DNA from: Ignisphaera sp.
GTDB lineage: Archaea; Thermoproteota; Thermoprotei_A; Sulfolobales; Ignisphaeraceae
Length of the DNA stretch: 64,000 nt
Assembly (NCBI GenBank): GCA_038735125.1
Contig: JAVYNU010000002.1
Location: 1 to 64,000, forward strand
Direction: 5' to 3'
Numbering within the stretch: position 1 is the stretch's first letter; every line of letters starts with the position of its first letter. Positions 1 through 7,735 of this stretch are shown one piece after another. Made by a program: the position numbers and the translations under genes. Under the pieces are notes generated by a model that was given only the letters and a program-made list of their open reading frames with translations, was not told the DNA's origin and searched no databases.

Positions 1-305
1 TACCCACAATACCCCTCAACAGTCTCGTTCTCATCTTCATCCCATTCACCTGTCCCAAGAAATTTGGCACTCCTCAAGAATATTCAAGATTAGTGCATAG
101 AGGCGACCACACGCCTAGGAGGGTAGGCAGATCAAGCAATCGAATGTGGAGGCGCCAGCACGTTAATGTGTAGTCCCCTGGCTTGTTCAAGGTGTTTGCT
201 ACTGCTACTACTGCGGGTTTCTATAAATAGCCTCTTTTGGGTCTCTTCTTCCCGGCGGTTTCTGTTTCTTTGTCTACTGCCACATATTTTCTGGTGGGAG
301 TGAAA
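1..305. other. Unassigned region upstream of the archaellum cluster
   Basis: No gene is supported here. The first 200 bases are more GC-rich than most intergenic stretches in this window, and short open stretches on the minus strand are broken by stops. They vaguely resemble the degenerate C-terminal tail region of a TnpB-type gene, but I cannot support that. A TATA box for the next gene lies near its right end. Confidence 0.4.
219..231 (+). promoter_or_regulatory. TATA box upstream of the archaellum cluster
   Basis: TTCTATAAATAG is a good archaeal TATA element. Initiation about 25 bases downstream would leave a leader of roughly 50 bases before the ATG at 306. It could drive the small unknown gene and the overlapping ArnR-like gene, and possibly the whole archaellum operon by read-through. 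Confidence 0.45.
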
Positions 306-560
306 ATGGGTTTAGCCAAAGAGCTTGCTGTTATTAGGGATGCTAGTGGTGTGGTTGATGTAGATGTTGAGTGTGCTGGTAATAGGGTAGTTGTTAGGGT
401 TACTTTCTTGGGCTCTGTCTCGGTGGGTGAGATTGGTAGGGCTGTTGGTGCTTTGGCAAGGGTTTTCAAGGGCTATAGACTGTCTGGTGTCAACATATCC
501 TCTCCCAGCTTCATCGACGTTTTTATAGAGTTTGTTAGGGGTGGTGATAGGGATGGATAG
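306..560 (+). CDS. Small unknown protein, first gene before the archaellum regulator
   Basis: This 84-residue acidic protein has alternating hydrophobic and charged residues suggesting a small alpha/beta fold, and no signal peptide or membrane helix. I do not recognise the family. The ATG at 306 is chosen over an earlier in-frame TTG because a TATA box lies at about 220. Its stop codon overlaps the ATG of the next gene (ATGGATAG), so the two are translationally coupled. That suggests a role linked to the winged-helix regulator, for example a partner or ligand-sensing subunit, but this is inference from position only. Confidence 0.6.
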   Translation: MGLAKELAVIRDASGVVDVDVECAGNRVVVRVTFLGSVSVGEIGRAVGALARVFKGYRLSGVNISSPSFIDVFIEFVRGGDRDG

Positions 561-1479
561 CTTTGACAGCGTTCCCAACCAGGTTGGCGGTAGTGGTCTG
601 CTAGGCTTAGACTCTAGGCTACAAGTTTTGAGGGAGCTCGACTCTGTCATAGACTTTGCTAGGGGGTTTCTACAGCTAAGAATTGTTCTATGCCTCGGTA
701 TAAAGGGTTCCATGACCAGCAGGGACATAGCGTCTGTTCTTGGCGAGAGGCAGAAGTCTGTTCTTGACGCTATTAGAAAGCTTGTTTCGAAGGGGCTAAT
801 TGTCAAGGAGTCTGATGGTGGGCTGGACCTATACAAGCTTTCTGACACTGGATTGGATTTCTATAGAAGGCTCCAAAATGTTGTTGGCGATGGCTGGAGA
901 CATAGGATTTCTAGAGAGGAGAGAAGGGAGATGATACTAGACATAGCATCTGCAATGACCAAATACACGCATTTGATGGATGCTCTAATAGCTGTTGCAA
1001 CCAGCAAAAATGGTGAGCTACCTCTTGCTGATATAGCAGATGCTATGAAGCTTAGCATAGACAGGGCCAAGACATACATAGAGATGTTTAGCGACAAGAG
1101 AAATGGTGTAAGAATATTTAAGAGAGTTGAGAGAAACTCTAAGATGTTGGAAAAGCTAGCCAAGATACTCAAGCCCCTTGGTATAAACATAAAAACATCT
1201 GTTGTAGTGTACAAGATTACGGAGGAGGGGCTAACAATATTCTATAAACAGCCATACTACCTCAAATACAAGAAGAGCTTGGCCAGCAGAATAGTTACAA
1301 AAATTTTCGGATCGGCGCACCCAAGGATAGTGCTGAAGAGGATGTCGATAGCAATGCTCGCAGCAACCCTGGCAATCGCCATAATAGCACTGGCTATCAG
1401 AACATCATTATCACTTGCTTTATTTGGTAGCGTGGCATTTGCAACAACATTGATGTACATAGGCTATAAAGCTATCTAG
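553..1479 (+). CDS. Membrane-anchored winged-helix regulator, ArnR-like
   Basis: The protein has about 308 residues. Residues 55-110 form a winged helix (SRDIASVLGERQKSVLDAI as recognition region), and a second winged-helix-like block follows at about 145-235 (LPLADIADAMKLSIDRAKTY). The C-terminal 45 residues hold two hydrophobic helices. A DNA-binding N-terminus with two C-terminal membrane helices is the architecture of ArnR/ArnR1, the one-component membrane activators of the archaellum in Sulfolobus, and the gene lies directly upstream of the archaellum operon as arnR does. The duplicated winged helix differs from my memory of ArnR, so this may be a lineage-specific version. Likely role: sensing at the membrane and control of archaellum transcription. 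Confidence 0.7.
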   Translation: MDSFDSVPNQVGGSGLLGLDSRLQVLRELDSVIDFARGFLQLRIVLCLGIKGSMTSRDIASVLGERQKSVLDAIRKLVSKGLIVKESDGGLDLYKLSDTGLDFYRRLQNVVGDGWRHRISREERREMILDIASAMTKYTHLMDALIAVATSKNGELPLADIADAMKLSIDRAKTYIEMFSDKRNGVRIFKRVERNSKMLEKLAKILKPLGINIKTSVVVYKITEEGLTIFYKQPYYLKYKKSLASRIVTKIFGSAHPRIVLKRMSIAMLAATLAIAIIALAIRTSLSLALFGSVAFATTLMYIGYKAI

Positions 1480-1494
1480 CAGGGGGACAAACCA

Positions 1495-2379
1495 ATGGCT
1501 GAGAACAGGGAGAAGAGAGCTGGTGAATGGCCGTGCAACTGCATTTTCTGTAGGGTATTTGTCCACCCATTTATGAGACGCAGGAAAACGGTTGAAAGCG
1601 TTGAAGAGGCTGTGGCTGTGGAGAGTTTAGTTGAGCAGCCTCCAACACCTCAAGAGGCTCAGAAGCCCCAAATAGATTTCAATGGGATTAAAGAGGCTGT
1701 TGCAGAGCATGTGACCCTAATTGTTGATTCTAAACTGAAGGAGTTTTCCTCTAGAATAGATGCTGTCGAGGAGGAGGTTAAAAAGGTTAGAGAGGACATG
1801 GTTAAGAGCATCGATGAAGTGAAGAGTGCTCTAGTGGATATAAGAGCTGCTGTCACTGAGATTGCAAATCCATTCAATGTTCTTAGAACATATGCTCAAC
1901 AAAGTTCTCGAGGAGCTGCCCCAAAGCCAAACCAGATCATAGAGAATTTTGAGAAGATGTTGGCAGGTATGTTGAAAAACGCTCCCCAGGAGTCTAGCGA
2001 GAGTGGGGAAAACCAGGGAGCAGCATCAGTTGAGGACATAGAGGCTATGTCAAAACAGGTTGTGTTAAAGGGGTACAAAAAACTTGGTTTATCAGGTCTG
2101 ATAAAGCTTGTTAAATGGGTTGACGACATGTTGAATAGAGTTCCAAAAGAGGTTATAGAGGAGATAGCAAGGTTTATGAGAGCTGTGAACGCTGTTGATG
2201 AAGAGGATGAGAGGATCATTCTTAGCGTGATAGAGTTTGTGTACAAGGCTAGAAAGATTGGTTTGAAGATCAACGAGCAGATATTGCATATGTACAACTT
2301 GGCAAAGGTCTTTGGGATAGAGGATAGGGAGGCAAGTGAAGAGGTGTTAAAACTGACTATGAATAGCGAGGTTGGGTAG
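1495..2379 (+). CDS. Coiled-coil archaellum accessory protein in the ArlX position
   Basis: The protein has 294 residues and starts at an ATG preceded by AGGGGG. Residues 60-130 are a heptad-rich coiled coil (IDAVEEEVKKVREDMVKSI). A low-complexity linker follows, then a helical C-terminal domain from about 185. The N-terminus holds CNCIFC but no membrane helix. In Sulfolobus the gene between archaellin and arlG is arlX, a membrane-anchored coiled-coil ring protein; in Euryarchaeota the soluble ArlC/D/E proteins link motor and chemotaxis. This protein occupies the ArlX slot but looks soluble, so it could be a functional analogue of ArlX or of ArlC/D/E. It is co-directional with arlG, 5 bases downstream. 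Confidence 0.65.
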   Translation: MAENREKRAGEWPCNCIFCRVFVHPFMRRRKTVESVEEAVAVESLVEQPPTPQEAQKPQIDFNGIKEAVAEHVTLIVDSKLKEFSSRIDAVEEEVKKVREDMVKSIDEVKSALVDIRAAVTEIANPFNVLRTYAQQSSRGAAPKPNQIIENFEKMLAGMLKNAPQESSESGENQGAASVEDIEAMSKQVVLKGYKKLGLSGLIKLVKWVDDMLNRVPKEVIEEIARFMRAVNAVDEEDERIILSVIEFVYKARKIGLKINEQILHMYNLAKVFGIEDREASEEVLKLTMNSEVG

Positions 2380-2384
2380 AGAAG

Positions 2385-2867
2385 ATGGTTTCTGAAAGCA
2401 TAAACACAGCAATAATTGTGACAGCAGGGGTTATACTAGCCGCCATGGTGTCAGCAGCCCTCCTATCACAGTTTGGTGTAATGGACTCTGCAATGAGGTT
2501 AACTGTTAAGAATGCTCAAGACAGGTTGCAGACAGAAATAACAATAGTACTGGCATCCATAAACACCTCTACAACTAGGTACTTCGTCATATATGCAAAG
2601 AACGTGGGAGCAAGATCAATATCGTTGCAAGAGCTGATGCAAACAGATGTATATTTGAAAGACTCCTACAAAACAGTTTTGCTAACATACAATAGTGGTG
2701 GGGGGCCCGGAAAATGGAATTTCACAGAAACTGTTCCTGATGGGGTTTGGGGTGTAGGGGAAACAATAGTTATTAAAGCTTTTAACACAACATCATTCTC
2801 CATCCCAACAACAATAATAATCGCCCTTCCAAATGGTGTTTCTGCAGAATATCAATACACTGGGTGA
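2385..2867 (+). CDS. arlG: Archaellum stator protein ArlG (FlaG)
   Basis: This 160-residue protein has one N-terminal membrane helix (about residues 8-30) followed by a beta-rich domain ending in IIIALPNGVSAEYQY, typical of the FlaG/FlaF immunoglobulin-like fold. ArlG forms filaments capped by ArlF and anchors the archaellum motor to the S-layer. Assignment rests on topology, length and order X-G-F-H-I-J, which matches crenarchaeal operons. There is no class III signal peptide of archaellin type. The gene starts 5 bases after the coiled-coil gene and ends just before arlF, so it is part of one transcript. Confidence 0.75.
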   Translation: MVSESINTAIIVTAGVILAAMVSAALLSQFGVMDSAMRLTVKNAQDRLQTEITIVLASINTSTTRYFVIYAKNVGARSISLQELMQTDVYLKDSYKTVLLTYNSGGGPGKWNFTETVPDGVWGVGETIVIKAFNTTSFSIPTTIIIALPNGVSAEYQYTG

Positions 2868-2872
2868 ACCAC

Positions 2873-3394
2873 ATGGGCAGGGGGATATCATCGCCAATAT
2901 CAGCAGCGATAATAGGGTTCACAATAGTTGCTCTAGCCATATACACAACATATGTTACTGTCAATGCTATACTCCAGGTATATACAACACCTAGAGGCAA
3001 CCAACATACGGAATGCGGATATATAAGGCTGGTGAATTCAACCCTATATCCCAATAATACGATTGAAATTGTTATTGAGAATGATGGTCCCAGCACAGTG
3101 GCTAGTCTAGATGATCTAGGCATGGCCCTAGTTCTATATGCGAATAGTAGCCAGTATACATACTCGCTTAGATACTGCGGCTCTCCAGCCCCTGGCTGCT
3201 GGGTTGCTGAGAGCATTGCTGTCGGCTCAAAAACATTTGAGGCCTATAGTAAAAGACCTTTTAGACCTGGCGAAACGCTCTATGCAAAGGCTTTTCCACC
3301 AATACAGCTGACCTCTGCAGACTACAGCTATCTAGCTGTTTTTACAGGGTGTTCAAGGGCGGAGAGGGTTATTATTCCATTAAGTAGTGGGTGA
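2873..3394 (+). CDS. arlF: Archaellum stator protein ArlF (FlaF)
   Basis: The 173-residue protein has an N-terminal membrane helix (ISAAIIGFTIVALAIYTTYV) followed by a beta-sandwich-like exported domain with three or four cysteines that could form disulfides. ArlF binds S-layer protein and pairs with ArlG as the static part of the archaellum motor. The ATG at 2873 is preferred; a GTG at 2864 overlapping the arlG stop would add three residues. The position between arlG and arlH is diagnostic in Crenarchaeota. Confidence 0.75.
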   Translation: MGRGISSPISAAIIGFTIVALAIYTTYVTVNAILQVYTTPRGNQHTECGYIRLVNSTLYPNNTIEIVIENDGPSTVASLDDLGMALVLYANSSQYTYSLRYCGSPAPGCWVAESIAVGSKTFEAYSKRPFRPGETLYAKAFPPIQLTSADYSYLAVFTGCSRAERVIIPLSSG

Positions 3395-3400
3395 TGGTGC

Positions 3401-4111
3401 TTGGCTAGAAGAGATGTTGTTACAACCGGTAGTGAGGAGCTGGACTCCAGGCTTGGAGGTGGAATACCGGTGCCATCTCTTCTGCTGGTTGAAGGGGATC
3501 ATGGCACGGGTAAAAGTGTCGTTGTTCAGCAGATAGCATACGGGGCTTTGAAGAGCGGTTTAAGGGTTTACTACATAACAACCGAGTCTACAGTTAGAGA
3601 GCTTCTGCTTCAGGCAAAGAGGGTGAGCTTTGATATGACAAACTACTTTCTGAAGGGGTTTCTAAAGATATTTCCTGTGCATATGGAGGGGGCTAGATGG
3701 GCTAAAAACATTGCAAAGCTTCTTCTTCAGATAGTGGGGAACTTCATGGTCAAGACTATGAGCGATTGGGATCTGTTTATAGTAGACTCCTTCTCTGTTC
3801 TAGCAGTATATGCAAGTACAAGTACAGTTCTAGACTTTTTGACTATAGCAAAAAATGTTGTTTCACAAGATAAGCTGGTTATACTATCTGTTCACCCTGG
3901 TGTTCTAAGCGAGGAAATTATGATTAGGGCTAGAAGTGTTTGTGATGGGTATATAAGGCTGAGAGCGATGGAGATAGGGGGTATGATGATAAAAGCTATG
4001 GAGGTGGTAAAGCTTAGGGGGGCTCTAGGACCTGTAGACTCGCTGATAGCATTTGATGTTGATCCAGCCTTCGGAATAAAGGTTCTCCCACTATCACTTG
4101 CAAAGGCGTAG
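3401..4111 (+). CDS. arlH: Archaellum motor ATP-binding regulator ArlH (FlaH)
   Basis: This 236-residue KaiC/RecA-like protein has Walker A GDHGTGKS at residues 32-39 and a Walker B strand DLFIVDSFSVL near 125. ArlH binds ATP and stimulates the ArlI ATPase at the base of the archaellum. Translation starts at a TTG seven bases after arlF, with GGTGATGG upstream as Shine-Dalgarno-like sequence. Length and motif match the FlaH family. The 3' end lies 5 bases before the ATG of arlI. Confidence 0.9.
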   Translation: MARRDVVTTGSEELDSRLGGGIPVPSLLLVEGDHGTGKSVVVQQIAYGALKSGLRVYYITTESTVRELLLQAKRVSFDMTNYFLKGFLKIFPVHMEGARWAKNIAKLLLQIVGNFMVKTMSDWDLFIVDSFSVLAVYASTSTVLDFLTIAKNVVSQDKLVILSVHPGVLSEEIMIRARSVCDGYIRLRAMEIGGMMIKAMEVVKLRGALGPVDSLIAFDVDPAFGIKVLPLSLAKA

Positions 4112-4115
4112 AGAC

Positions 4116-5792
4116 ATGGCGTTGCAAACAGTTCTAGACCCTAAGCTAGCGAAGCATGCTAGAGAACACCCATATCTGCTAAACTACTTGAATAGTGTGG
4201 TAAAAGAGGTTGGGATGCCAATTCTCTACGAGGCTCACGAGCTAAGCTATGATATGAAGAAGCTTAGAAACGTCAACATTATATATTACATAGGCGACGG
4301 GATATACATACATGTTTACATGCCCCCCAAGGGGACGGTCAGCGGCTATAGAAAATATGTTGCTATAGAGCCTCCCAGACCCCATCCCAACCTCTTCAGA
4401 ATTATCGAGCTAAAGCTTGCCGAGACAATCACCGAACAAGATGTGTCAGAGGATCCAAACGAGAAAAGAAATATCCTTCTAAGAAAACTGGAAAAAATTG
4501 TAAAGGTTGTTGATGACCCTGTTAACTATGAGAGGATAAAGCCTGATTCTAGAACAGTACCTGTTTACAGAGGGGATCTAGAGTACCTGAAATACTATGT
4601 GGTAAGAGATAAGATTGGGCTTGGAACCCTAGAACCATTTACCAAGGATCCCTGGCTTGAAGACATAACTTGTAGGGGGCTGGGCTACGTATATGTCTTC
4701 CACAAGATATTCGGGCCACTGGAAACAAATATTGAGTTCAAGACTGAGGAAGAGCTGGACACATTCATAATAAAACTTGCTGAGAGGATCGGGAAGCCAA
4801 TATCCCATGCAAGACCTATAGTAGATGCAACACTGCCAGACGGCTCAAGGATAAACATTGTCTATGGACATGATGTCAGTCTCCACGGCTCCAACTTCAC
4901 AATAAGAAAGTTTAGTAAGATACCAGTCAGCATAACACAGTTGATAGCCTGGAACACCATGGACGCAAGGGTAGCGGCGTATCTATGGATCTTGCTAAAC
5001 AGCAATATGAGTGGGTTCATATGTGGTGAGACAGCGAGTGGAAAAACAACAACGTTAAATGCTATAGCAGTATTCATACCACCAACATATAAAGTGATAT
5101 CTATTGAAGATACCGCAGAGGTTCAGCTACCCCACCTAAACTGGGTCAGAGAGCTAACGAGAGACACTGGAGTGAAGGAGTCATCGATAACAATGTTCGA
5201 CTTGCTAAGAGCAGCATTGAGACAGAGACCAAACTACATAATCGTTGGCGAGATTAGGGGCGCTGAAGCTGCAATAGCTTTTCAGGCTATGCAGACTGGC
5301 CACCCCGTTCTCTCCACATTTCACGCTGCTAGTGTTGAGAGGGTTGTTCAGAGACTCACTGGAGACCCTATAAACATTCCAAAGAGCTTTATGGACAACC
5401 TAAACTTTGTTCTTATCCAGAGCGCTGTCTGGAGAGAGGGTATAATGGTTAGAAGGGTTCTTAGTGTGAATGAAATCATAGGCTACGACCCAAAAGCAGA
5501 TGCTATAGTCTATGTACCGGTCTTTGTCTGGGATCCAGTCAGAGACGTATTTGCATTTAGGGGTAGGGGAGCTAGCTATCTGCTCGAGAACAAAATCGCT
5601 GCCATGAGAGGCATTTCAAGAACCCAGATGAGAAAAATCTATGATGAGATTGAACAGAGGGCATACTTCCTAAGACTTCTTGTCGAGAAGAAGATTTTCA
5701 ACTATTTTGATGTGTGGAACGCTATTATAAAGACCTATGAGATTGGACTGGACACAGCCATTAAAAGACTTGAGAGAGGTAGTTTGGTATAG
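4116..5792 (+). CDS. arlI: Archaellum motor ATPase ArlI (FlaI)
   Basis: The 558-residue secretion ATPase (type II/IV family) has Walker A GETASGKTT at about residues 304-312, an Asp box IEDTAEV, and Walker B IIVGEIRGAEA near 375. The long N-terminal domain, about 290 residues, is typical of FlaI. It hydrolyses ATP to drive both archaellin export/assembly and filament rotation, together with ArlJ and ArlH. The ATG at 4116 is preferred to a TTG at 4098 that would overlap arlH. The TAG stop is embedded in GTATAG, where arlJ appears to begin. Confidence 0.95.
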   Translation: MALQTVLDPKLAKHAREHPYLLNYLNSVVKEVGMPILYEAHELSYDMKKLRNVNIIYYIGDGIYIHVYMPPKGTVSGYRKYVAIEPPRPHPNLFRIIELKLAETITEQDVSEDPNEKRNILLRKLEKIVKVVDDPVNYERIKPDSRTVPVYRGDLEYLKYYVVRDKIGLGTLEPFTKDPWLEDITCRGLGYVYVFHKIFGPLETNIEFKTEEELDTFIIKLAERIGKPISHARPIVDATLPDGSRINIVYGHDVSLHGSNFTIRKFSKIPVSITQLIAWNTMDARVAAYLWILLNSNMSGFICGETASGKTTTLNAIAVFIPPTYKVISIEDTAEVQLPHLNWVRELTRDTGVKESSITMFDLLRAALRQRPNYIIVGEIRGAEAAIAFQAMQTGHPVLSTFHAASVERVVQRLTGDPINIPKSFMDNLNFVLIQSAVWREGIMVRRVLSVNEIIGYDPKADAIVYVPVFVWDPVRDVFAFRGRGASYLLENKIAAMRGISRTQMRKIYDEIEQRAYFLRLLVEKKIFNYFDVWNAIIKTYEIGLDTAIKRLERGSLV

Positions 5793-7387
5793 CACGCCGT
5801 AGAAACATTTTAAAGAGTCCATATCTGTGGAGCTCGATAGCCATAGCAATAATAGCCATTTTTCTACCGCCACCACTAAACTTTGTTCTATTGGCTTTCT
5901 CCCCCCTGCCACTCGTAATCGGATTTGTGATAGATTTTCTCAGGAGGAGAGGCATAACAGCTGTTATAGATGAGGATATGCTTTATCTAGCAACACATAT
6001 GTACGCTGTTTCAACTGGAAAACCTCCACATGAAAGGATATTCAGTCTTGGGAGTGTGTCTGGCAAGGGATATGGTAAATACACACAGGTTTTGAATAGA
6101 ATTGCAAGTCTTGGCAGGAGGTGGGGCTATGGGTTTGTCATAGCAACGAAGCTACAGGCCAAAGAGGTTGAGAATGTTCTTTTCGCAGATTTTCTCAATA
6201 GATTAGCTGAGGCTATAAATGTTGGCGAGGATCTGGAGACTTTTCTCCACATAGAGCACAACACTATGCTTGTTAGCTATGAGGCTGACTATGCAAGGGT
6301 TTTAGAGGCTCTAAAGCTTCTTCTAGGAATATACACAGCATCTATAAGCTCAGCCATATTCATAGTGATTAACATGGTCTTGCTATCCTTCTTCTTCGGA
6401 GGAATAAACATGGTGATAACATCTTTTATAGGAACCATGGTGGCATTAGCCGCTTTAGTGGTTCTGATAAGAAGGTCTCTCCCTAGACAAGCGATAGTTC
6501 ACGATCTAAAGATTAACATGCCTGAGATAAGGTTGTACATATACTCCTTGGCAACATCAATAGCCGCTGCAAGTCTGGTAGGGTTCTACACTCTTGTTAG
6601 ATTTGGGCAACCAGCATATTTTCTTGTGGCATACGGGCTATTCCTACTTATACCAGGTTTGATTGGGAGGAGGATAGAGAACAAGGTTAAAAATATTGAG
6701 AGCTTCTTCACAGTATTCATAAGAAGTTTGGGGCTTACATACAGCACCCTGAGGAACTATGCCCAAAGCGTTAGAAGCATTCTAGCCTCTGATCTAGGTC
6801 TTTTGACAAGGCATCTAAGAAAATTGTATGCTAGGCTTAGAAATGGCATAGACACTAGGGTGGCTTTTCTATACTTCGTTGGTGAAACAGGTAGCGAGAC
6901 TGTTAGAAGAGGTATAGACATATTCTACGATGCTATAGAGGCTGGTGGAGACCCTGTAAAGGTTGGCGAGGCCCTTAGCACAACAATTCAGAGGATACTG
7001 AATCTGAGGAAGCAGAGAGAGCAGGTTGCAAGAGCATTCCAGGGGGTTGTATACATACTGACAATACTTATAGTAGCTCTAGCAGAGTTTGTCTTCACGC
7101 TAACTCTAATACTACAACAAGTATTTGCTGTAGCTGGAGGAAGTGTTCAGATAATTCCATTTACATACATAGAGCCTGCAATAATCACAGCAATTAAAAT
7201 AGGGCTTGTATTCACAATAACAATACTCAACGCATTTGCCCTACAGTTTGCCAGAGGGGGATACACAGGAGCAGCATGGCTCCACGCATCAATTCTGCTC
7301 ATACTAAGTGGGGCGACAATGGTTATATCATCTATGTTTTCGCAAATGCTATACCAAATGATACAGCTGCCACAAATAACACCATAA
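5789..7387 (+). CDS. arlJ: Archaellum membrane platform protein ArlJ (FlaJ), unusual start
   Basis: This is a polytopic membrane protein of the type II secretion F / TadC fold, with several helices and the cytoplasmic loop between them; ArlJ anchors ArlI in the membrane. From the first canonical start (TTG at 5891) it has 498 residues. The frame stays open upstream to a TAG at 5780-5782, however, and that stretch encodes a basic N-terminus (ARRRNILKSPYLW) and a hydrophobic helix that fit the protein well. No ATG, GTG or TTG lies there. An ATA at 5789 overlaps the arlI stop in ATAG fashion and would give 532 residues. I annotate the longer form; the exact start is uncertain. Confidence 0.8.
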   Translation: MARRRNILKSPYLWSSIAIAIIAIFLPPPLNFVLLAFSPLPLVIGFVIDFLRRRGITAVIDEDMLYLATHMYAVSTGKPPHERIFSLGSVSGKGYGKYTQVLNRIASLGRRWGYGFVIATKLQAKEVENVLFADFLNRLAEAINVGEDLETFLHIEHNTMLVSYEADYARVLEALKLLLGIYTASISSAIFIVINMVLLSFFFGGINMVITSFIGTMVALAALVVLIRRSLPRQAIVHDLKINMPEIRLYIYSLATSIAAASLVGFYTLVRFGQPAYFLVAYGLFLLIPGLIGRRIENKVKNIESFFTVFIRSLGLTYSTLRNYAQSVRSILASDLGLLTRHLRKLYARLRNGIDTRVAFLYFVGETGSETVRRGIDIFYDAIEAGGDPVKVGEALSTTIQRILNLRKQREQVARAFQGVVYILTILIVALAEFVFTLTLILQQVFAVAGGSVQIIPFTYIEPAIITAIKIGLVFTITILNAFALQFARGGYTGAAWLHASILLILSGATMVISSMFSQMLYQMIQLPQITP

Positions 7388-7394
7388 AACTTCC

Positions 7395-7649
7395 TCATGG
7401 CGATAAATCATCTAAGCACTTCCTAAACTCTCTACAAAGACTATTGTCATAGACGCAAACAGCTTTCACAATACAGTTTACAGTCTCAGCACTCGACAAA
7501 ACCTTTACAGCCTCTAGAATATGGCACAAATCCTTGCACACAGCACTCGAGCCTCTGGAACTGAAAATGTATAGTCTAAGAAAGTTTCCGTAGCCAGGGA
7601 CAACCCTGTTTATGGCAGCAAAAAACTCTTCGCAGATATGCTCAGACAT
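7395..7649 (-). CDS. Small cysteine-rich unknown protein
   Basis: The 84-residue protein (three more residues if a GTG at 7658 is used) has six cysteines, among them CKDLC and two later pairs. It could bind a metal or form disulfides, but no known motif is evident. It is convergent to arlJ with a gap of only 7 bases and lies downstream of the KaiC-like gene on the same strand. Coding status is likely from its length in a tight gap, but it is not proven. Confidence 0.5.
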   Translation of the reverse strand: MSEHICEEFFAAINRVVPGYGNFLRLYIFSSRGSSAVCKDLCHILEAVKVLSSAETVNCIVKAVCVYDNSLCREFRKCLDDLSP

Positions 7650-7735
7650 GGTACACACAGTATAGTGTGTTGCAAGAGCATTACTTTAAATTGGCTTCTG
7701 AGGGCTACTCCAAATCTACAAAAAAGAGTTGACTG

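Noticed and set aside
1-215. Possible degenerate tail of a TnpB gene on the minus strand
   Set aside because: Only a vague resemblance in composition; no frame is open for long and no motif can be named.
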